In this document: positions 59,036 to 64,000 of the stretch, piece by piece
Layout: each line of letters begins with the position of its first letter
How positions within the stretch are numbered: position 1 is the stretch's first letter
NCBI GenBank assembly: GCA_945862295.1
Contig: CAMAXT010000002.1
Span: 30,786-94,785, forward strand
Source: Pseudobacteriovorax antillogorgiicola
Lineage (GTDB): Bacteria > Bdellovibrionota_B > Oligoflexia > Oligoflexales > CAIYRB01
Direction: 5' to 3'
DNA length: 64,000 nt
Notes under the pieces: generated by a model
What the model saw: only the letters and a program-made list of their open reading frames with translations
Told to the model about the DNA's origin: nothing
Databases searched by the model: none
Program-made: the position numbers and the translations under genes

Positions 59036-60238
59036 ATGAAACATGCATATATTTACGGTGGCGCTAGATCAGCATTCGGACGACACGGTGGAACGTTAGC
59101 GACCGTCCGCACCGATGATCTTGCAGCAGTAGTTATTAAAAAAGTTCTCGCATCATTGCGTTTTGACCCAAATGACATCGAAGATGTCATTGCTGGTTGC
59201 ACAAATCAAGCAGGAGAAGATAGCCGAAATGTCGCACGCAACGCGGCACTTCTCGCTGGTCTTCCAGTAACGATTCCCGGCATTACGGTCAATAGACTGT
59301 GTGCAAGCGGACTAGCAGCGATCATTCAAAGCGGGCACGCAGTTTCAACAAATCACGGAGATTTATTCATCGCCGGTGGCGTTGAAGGCATGAGCCGCGC
59401 TCCGTTTGTTGTCGCAAAAGCTGAAAGCGCCTTCAGTCGGACGTTCACCTCTTACGACACAACCATGGGTGAGCGCTTTCCGAATCCAATGATTCATAAG
59501 AACTTTGGTGCCTTTTCGATGCCTGAAACTGGCGACAACGTCGCGCGAGATTACGAAATCACCCGCGAGCAAGCCGACGAATTCGCTCTCTCATCGCAGC
59601 TAAAGTTCGCAGCCGCCGAAAAATCCGGATTTTTTAAGGATGAGATCGTTTCAGTACCCGTTAAAAAAGGCAAAGATGAGATCACTGACTTCGCTCTCGA
59701 TGAGCACCCGCGACGAGATTCTAATATTCAAGGTCTCATTAAACTTAAACCGCTTTTTCCGAATGGCGTAGTAACTGCAGGAAATGCCTCCGGCATCAAC
59801 GACGGCGCCGCCTTTCTAGCAATTGGTTCTGAAGAGATTGGAAAGAAGAGCGGTGTAAAACCAATCGCTCGCATTGTTGCTAGTGCTGCTAGTGGCGTTG
59901 AACCAAGAATTATGGGAATAGGCCCAGTAACAGCTATTAAAAAAGCCCTGAAAAGAGCTGAACTCTCCCTAGTAGATATGGATATCATCGAGATCAACGA
60001 AGCATTCGCCAGCCAAGTTCTAAGCTGTGTGAAATTACTTGAACTCTCACCTACCGACAAACGCATCAATCCAAATGGTGGTGCCATCGCTGTTGGTCAT
60101 CCCTTAGGCGCGTCTGGTGCCCGATTAGTTTTAACTGCTGCAAGACAATTACAATTGTCAAATTCCAGATATGCAATTGTGAGTCTTTGCGTTGGACTCG
60201 GACAAGGTTTGGCAATGATCATCGAACGCGCTAAGTAA
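59036..60238 (+). CDS. acetyl-CoA acyltransferase (thiolase)
   Basis: NRLCASGLAAI, GGVEGMSRAP, NPNGGAIAVGHPLGASGARL, CVGLGQGLAMIIE. Confidence 0.94.
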   Translation: MKHAYIYGGARSAFGRHGGTLATVRTDDLAAVVIKKVLASLRFDPNDIEDVIAGCTNQAGEDSRNVARNAALLAGLPVTIPGITVNRLCASGLAAIIQSGHAVSTNHGDLFIAGGVEGMSRAPFVVAKAESAFSRTFTSYDTTMGERFPNPMIHKNFGAFSMPETGDNVARDYEITREQADEFALSSQLKFAAAEKSGFFKDEIVSVPVKKGKDEITDFALDEHPRRDSNIQGLIKLKPLFPNGVVTAGNASGINDGAAFLAIGSEEIGKKSGVKPIARIVASAASGVEPRIMGIGPVTAIKKALKRAELSLVDMDIIEINEAFASQVLSCVKLLELSPTDKRINPNGGAIAVGHPLGASGARLVLTAARQLQLSNSRYAIVSLCVGLGQGLAMIIERAK

Positions 60239-60272
60239 TTTCATAAAACTTACATTGGATGTCTTACCAAAT

Positions 60273-60305
60273 TGCTGAAAAATGAGAATTTTTCGGCAAT
60301 TTTTA
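60273..60305 (+). terminator. terminator-like hairpin after thiolase
   Basis: AATTGCTGAAAAAT GAG AATTTTTCGGCAATTTTT. Confidence 0.65.
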
Positions 60306-60387
60306 CTATTCCTTAATACAGTTAAATCAACTACCGTTATTGAAGAGCTACCAAAGAAACTTTCAACCATTGATGGGGGGACAACAT

Positions 60388-61182
60388 ATGTCTTACAAAT
60401 CTTTGTGCGCGCTTTTTATCGTTACCATGTTTCCAGCAACTTTTGCTTTTTCTGAAAGTCCAGAAATGGAAGGAGGCGTCCTCGTCCTACCGATGGTTGA
60501 GTTCGACGAAAGCACGATCGAAATTCCGGCAGCGAGAAACTACACAGCTCCGTCGAATCTCTACCTACCAAAAACAGCTGCTAGCCACAATCTTCCAGCT
60601 ATGTTGCTTCAATATGGAGCTCAGGGCGACAAAGACGTTGATTATATCACCGAGATCGCTCGCGGCATGGCATCGCGCGGATTCGTTGTCATGATCATGG
60701 AAATGCCTGGCCGAGGAAGTCGTACTGATACCTCACCGGAACCAAGTGGCAACGAAGACACTGTTCGTTGGTACATGGAAGACTATAAAAAAGCCGTCGA
60801 CTACCTTGCAGCACACCCTGCTGTAAATCCAAATAAGATTAGCTATGCAGGTACAAGCTTAGGCGCGATCACTGGTATTCCTTTCTGCGCGAAAGATCAG
60901 CGAATCAAAACCTGCATTTCAATTGTTGGCGGTGGACAATCCAACTCCGGCCTTCCTCGCGACCTCGACTGCGTACAGATGGTGAGCCAAATTGCACCGA
61001 GAGCAACCATGCTTGTTAACGGTACTCTCGACTTCGTCATCCCTTACTTCATGGCTCAGAATCTTCATACAAGAGTGAAAGAGCCTTTTGAAAAACACTG
61101 GTACCAAGCGGATCACTATCTGAGAGATATCGACAAAAATGGTCTTTATGACCGCATGGCTCGATTTACGCTGGCGCACTGA
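60388..61182 (+). CDS. secreted alpha/beta hydrolase (dienelactone hydrolase-like)
   Basis: Signal peptide; nucleophile GTSLGA; NGTLDFVIP; late His in QADHYL. Confidence 0.75.
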   Translation: MSYKSLCALFIVTMFPATFAFSESPEMEGGVLVLPMVEFDESTIEIPAARNYTAPSNLYLPKTAASHNLPAMLLQYGAQGDKDVDYITEIARGMASRGFVVMIMEMPGRGSRTDTSPEPSGNEDTVRWYMEDYKKAVDYLAAHPAVNPNKISYAGTSLGAITGIPFCAKDQRIKTCISIVGGGQSNSGLPRDLDCVQMVSQIAPRATMLVNGTLDFVIPYFMAQNLHTRVKEPFEKHWYQADHYLRDIDKNGLYDRMARFTLAH

Positions 61183-61192
61183 AACATTCATC

Positions 61193-61230
61193 AAAAAAGC
61201 CCCAACCAAATGGTCGGGCTTTTCTTTTTA
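61193..61230 (+). terminator. intrinsic terminator
   Basis: AAAAAAGCCC...GGGCTTTTCTTTTT. Confidence 0.65.
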
Positions 61231-61244
61231 TTTAAAAGTGGCTT

Positions 61245-61640
61245 TCATTTTACCTTGGAAGGTCGAGCCATAACTCTCTGTACGGTTTCCAAGACTGTTT
61301 TTGAATCGAAAGGTTTCTCGATGCAGTCGTCGGCGCTAAGACGTTTCGCTAACTCTAGGTAGGTGGACTTGTCGCCGATACCACCGCCGCTGACTGCAAT
61401 TATTTTGATCTCGCCCCTAAAACCACGAGTCTTACGGATCAGTTCAAGACCTTCACCTTCAGGCATGATAATGTCGGTGATAAGTAAAACAACGTCTTTT
61501 TGTTTCTGAACAATATCAAAGGCCGCTATACCGTCCGCCGCACTGTAGACTTTGAAGTCTGCGCCCTGAAGTATGGCTGAAAGAATCTCTAGAATGTCGG
61601 AATCATCTTCCGCGATGACTACGGCCTGATTCAATGCCAT
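61245..61640 (-). CDS. CheY-like response regulator receiver protein
   Basis: EDDSDILEIL, LLITDIIMPEGEGLELI, IAVSGG, KPF. Confidence 0.9.
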   Translation of the reverse strand: MALNQAVVIAEDDSDILEILSAILQGADFKVYSAADGIAAFDIVQKQKDVVLLITDIIMPEGEGLELIRKTRGFRGEIKIIAVSGGGIGDKSTYLELAKRLSADDCIEKPFDSKTVLETVQRVMARPSKVK

Positions 61641-61749
61641 GGAGCAGAATTCCTTTTTCAATCGTTAACGAAATTTGTCCCTTCATCTTAACACAATAAT
61701 CCTCGATTCCCGAGCACTGCAAAAATTTGATATTATAGGTGCAACTACC

Positions 61750-62238
61750 ATGGAGCTGAACATGTCGGAACCGAACGCAGAACTCATTGAAAAATTCTAT
61801 GAATCATTCCGTAAAGGCCAGGGTCAAGCAATGGCCGCAATGTACCATAAAGACGCTACATTTGAAGATCCAGCCTTTGGAGTTCTCAAAGGTGAAATGA
61901 TTGGTCGCATGTGGATCATGCTGACTTCCCGTTCAAAAGACTTGAAGGTTAACTATACCAATATCAGCGCTGATCAAAATACAGGCCGATGCTCCTGGAC
62001 TGCTGACTATACGTTTTCGAAAACGGGAAGACCCGTACACAATATCATCGAAGCCTCGTTTACTTTTAAAGACGGTAAAATTTTGACCCACAAGGACGAT
62101 TTCAATTTTTACCGTTGGTGCCGTCAAGCTTTGGGTCTTCCGGGAGTTCTTCTAGGCTGGACGCCGTTTCTTCATGCGAAACTGCAGAAGACATTCCGCG
62201 GAGTCTTAGAGTCTTTCGATCCCAAAAAAGCCCAATAG
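61750..62238 (+). CDS. SnoaL/NTF2-like protein
   Basis: IEKFYESFRKGQGQAMAAMYHKDATFEDPAFG...; C-terminal LESFDPKKA. Confidence 0.8.
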   Translation: MELNMSEPNAELIEKFYESFRKGQGQAMAAMYHKDATFEDPAFGVLKGEMIGRMWIMLTSRSKDLKVNYTNISADQNTGRCSWTADYTFSKTGRPVHNIIEASFTFKDGKILTHKDDFNFYRWCRQALGLPGVLLGWTPFLHAKLQKTFRGVLESFDPKKAQ

Positions 62239-62247
62239 TTATCCTCG

Positions 62248-62274
62248 CCCCCCAGAGAACTGTGGGGGTTTTTT
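62248..62274 (+). terminator. intrinsic terminator
   Basis: CCCCCCAGAGAACTGTGGGGG TTTTTT. Confidence 0.75.
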
Positions 62275-62295
62275 GCGCCTAATAGGCGGCGCACA

Positions 62296-62763
62296 CTAAA
62301 TGATGTTTGTGTTATCGATGTCCACCTTTGGGTAATGTCGCATCTGAAAATTCATTGGGATGACTTGATGAGCACCATCCGAAGAAATAGAACATAGGAT
62401 CTCGAGCATATCTGAAGTTGTAATCAGACCTATGAGCAACCCACCTTCTACCACGGGTAGACAATCAATTTTATTCTCTAGCATCAAAGCTGCGACTTGA
62501 CTTATCTGACTGCGGGCGTGACAGGTTATGACGTTTTTAGTCATCACTTCGCGCACGGGAGTTTTTGGAGCAATTATTTTACCGTTGAGCTTTGTAGCTC
62601 TAATGAGTACGTCACGGTCAGAAATGATGCCGACTAGGCGGTTATTTTCTAGTACTGGCATGTGCCGCACACCAAGCGTCTCCATCAAATCCCAAACTTC
62701 GTTCAACGCAGTACCAGCCCCGGTGGTATAAACATTCTGTGTCATTCGATTTTTAACCTGCAT
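62296..62763 (-). CDS. CBS-domain pair protein
   Basis: Two CBS motifs: VRHMPVLENNRLVGIISDRDVL and IDCLPVVEGGLLIGLITTSDML. Confidence 0.9.
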   Translation of the reverse strand: MQVKNRMTQNVYTTGAGTALNEVWDLMETLGVRHMPVLENNRLVGIISDRDVLIRATKLNGKIIAPKTPVREVMTKNVITCHARSQISQVAALMLENKIDCLPVVEGGLLIGLITTSDMLEILCSISSDGAHQVIPMNFQMRHYPKVDIDNTNII

Positions 62764-62919
62764 TAGCTTCCTCCTTGTCATTATAGGAGCCAAAGGCCCG
62801 CTAACTAAGGTGTAGCAACATGCATTCCATATTAATATGACACTGATATTATTAAATTAATGTTTAAATTTATCTCGATAATGCGGGAAATCGCCAAGCG
62901 GTGCTGCGGCGAATCCCAC

Positions 62920-63687
62920 TTATATAAACTCAGCGATGATCGGGGCATGATCGGATGGTTTCTCGCCTTTGCGCTCGTCGCGGTCTACGTAGATGCGTTC
63001 CAATCTCTTCACCATCGGTGGTGTCGCCAAAATTAAATCGATACGCAGTCCGAGATTTTTTTGAAACCCCATGCTGCGGTAGTCCCACCAGGTATATTCG
63101 ACGGTTTGCGGGAATTTATTTCGAAAGCAGTCTTCTAGTCCAAACTCTTTTATCGCAGTAAGGGCGTCTCGCTCTTTCTGCGAGCAAAGAATCTTTCCGC
63201 GCCAACCTGCGGGATCGTAAACATCAAGATCTTCCGGGGCGATATTAAAATCACCGACCAGAACGACATTGTCGGTATTCCGGTATTCGGCCTCTAAATG
63301 GCGACGCATTCGGTCTAACCAGTTAAGCTTGAAGTAATATTTATCCGCCCCTACAGACTGACCATTGGGAATGTAGCCACAAAGAACATTTACGTCACCT
63401 AACTTGCCAGAGATGAACCTACTATCGTCATCTTTGACGCCATCGAGAAATCCAGCTCTAACATCTGTCAAAGGGTGAGCAGATATCAATGCTACGCCGT
63501 TGTAGGTTTTTTGACCGTGTGTGTAGCAATGATAACCAGCATTCCTAAACGCATCGAAGGGAAATTTATCTTCTAAACATTTCAGTTCTTGCAAACAAAG
63601 GACATCGGGTCGGTGCCGCCCAAGAAATGCCACTGCGCGATCCAGACGACTATTAATCGAATTTACATTCCAACAAGCGGCTTTCAT
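62920..63687 (-). CDS. xthA: exodeoxyribonuclease III
   Basis: WNVNSINSR, LCLQELK, VGDFNIAPEDLDVYDP, SDHAPI. Confidence 0.93.
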   Translation of the reverse strand: MKAACWNVNSINSRLDRAVAFLGRHRPDVLCLQELKCLEDKFPFDAFRNAGYHCYTHGQKTYNGVALISAHPLTDVRAGFLDGVKDDDSRFISGKLGDVNVLCGYIPNGQSVGADKYYFKLNWLDRMRRHLEAEYRNTDNVVLVGDFNIAPEDLDVYDPAGWRGKILCSQKERDALTAIKEFGLEDCFRNKFPQTVEYTWWDYRSMGFQKNLGLRIDLILATPPMVKRLERIYVDRDERKGEKPSDHAPIIAEFI

Positions 63688-63878
63688 ATTGCTGCGTCCT
63701 TTCCTGACAGACACCCAATTTGATCTATGACCAGGAAATGTCAATGAAATCCGAGCTAGCTGCAAATGCTAGATGCTAGCGGTGTTATTTATGATATAAA
63801 ATACAGTCGGTTATGGTGGTTTTCCCTAAAGAATTCTGCTTTCTTGTCGATAGGTGAGGGGTACTAAAGGGAGACAGA

Positions 63879-64000
63879 ATGTCAAAATCAGATTCCTTTT
63901 CTCAACGAAAAAACCGCTCGGCTGTTACGCCGTTCGAGGTTAAAGGATCGATTTCGGTTGATGGCGACAAAAAAAGTTCGGTCGTTTTAGTTTGGAATAT
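63879..64000 (+). CDS. partial CDS at window edge
   Basis: MSKSDSFSQRKNRSAVTPFEVKGSISVDGDKKSSVVLVWN...; AAAGGGAG upstream. Confidence 0.5.
   Translation, partial: MSKSDSFSQRKNRSAVTPFEVKGSISVDGDKKSSVVLVWN

Noticed and set aside
1-64000. CRISPR arrays, tRNA or rRNA genes
   Set aside because: No regularly spaced repeats and no tRNA TPsiC-arm or rRNA signature recognised by eye.

Overview
64 kb bacterial chromosomal segment with mostly house-keeping gene content, Gram-negative in style (outer-membrane barrels, lipoproteins, HldD, BamA/TamA-like protein). Placement near Bdellovibrionota/Oligoflexia is an impression only and was not tested. Well-recognised genes: hslO, alr, the rpmH-rnpA-yidD-yidC-jag-mnmE cluster, a RHH/MazF toxin-antitoxin pair, an aldehyde dehydrogenase, a phosphohexomutase, ssb, smc, threonine aldolase, hldD, polA, acyl-CoA dehydrogenase / 3-hydroxyacyl-CoA dehydrogenase / thiolase, a CheY-like receiver, a CBS protein and xthA. 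No tRNA, rRNA or CRISPR array was seen. Three things stand out. (1) A four-gene minus-strand block at 47.1-55.8 kb encodes large exported lipoproteins: a diheme c-type cytochrome, a P450-fold protein with a Tat-type lipoprotein signal, and two Cys-rich proteins sharing an HYYC...P...RxC motif. This is the best candidate for an undescribed periplasmic or surface redox system. (2) A shared motif directly after the acylated Cys (CK-x-R-x-[DE]-x-S...DA) occurs in otherwise unrelated lipoproteins. (3) Gene decay is frequent: in-frame stops, frameshifts, internal deletions (lipase without nucleophile region, half an ABC ATPase), a DAGK/metallophosphoesterase deletion fusion, and a duplicated gene tail flanking a DUF4160/DUF2442 pair. 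Several striking inverted repeats are also present. All family assignments are by eye from protein motifs; no searches were run.
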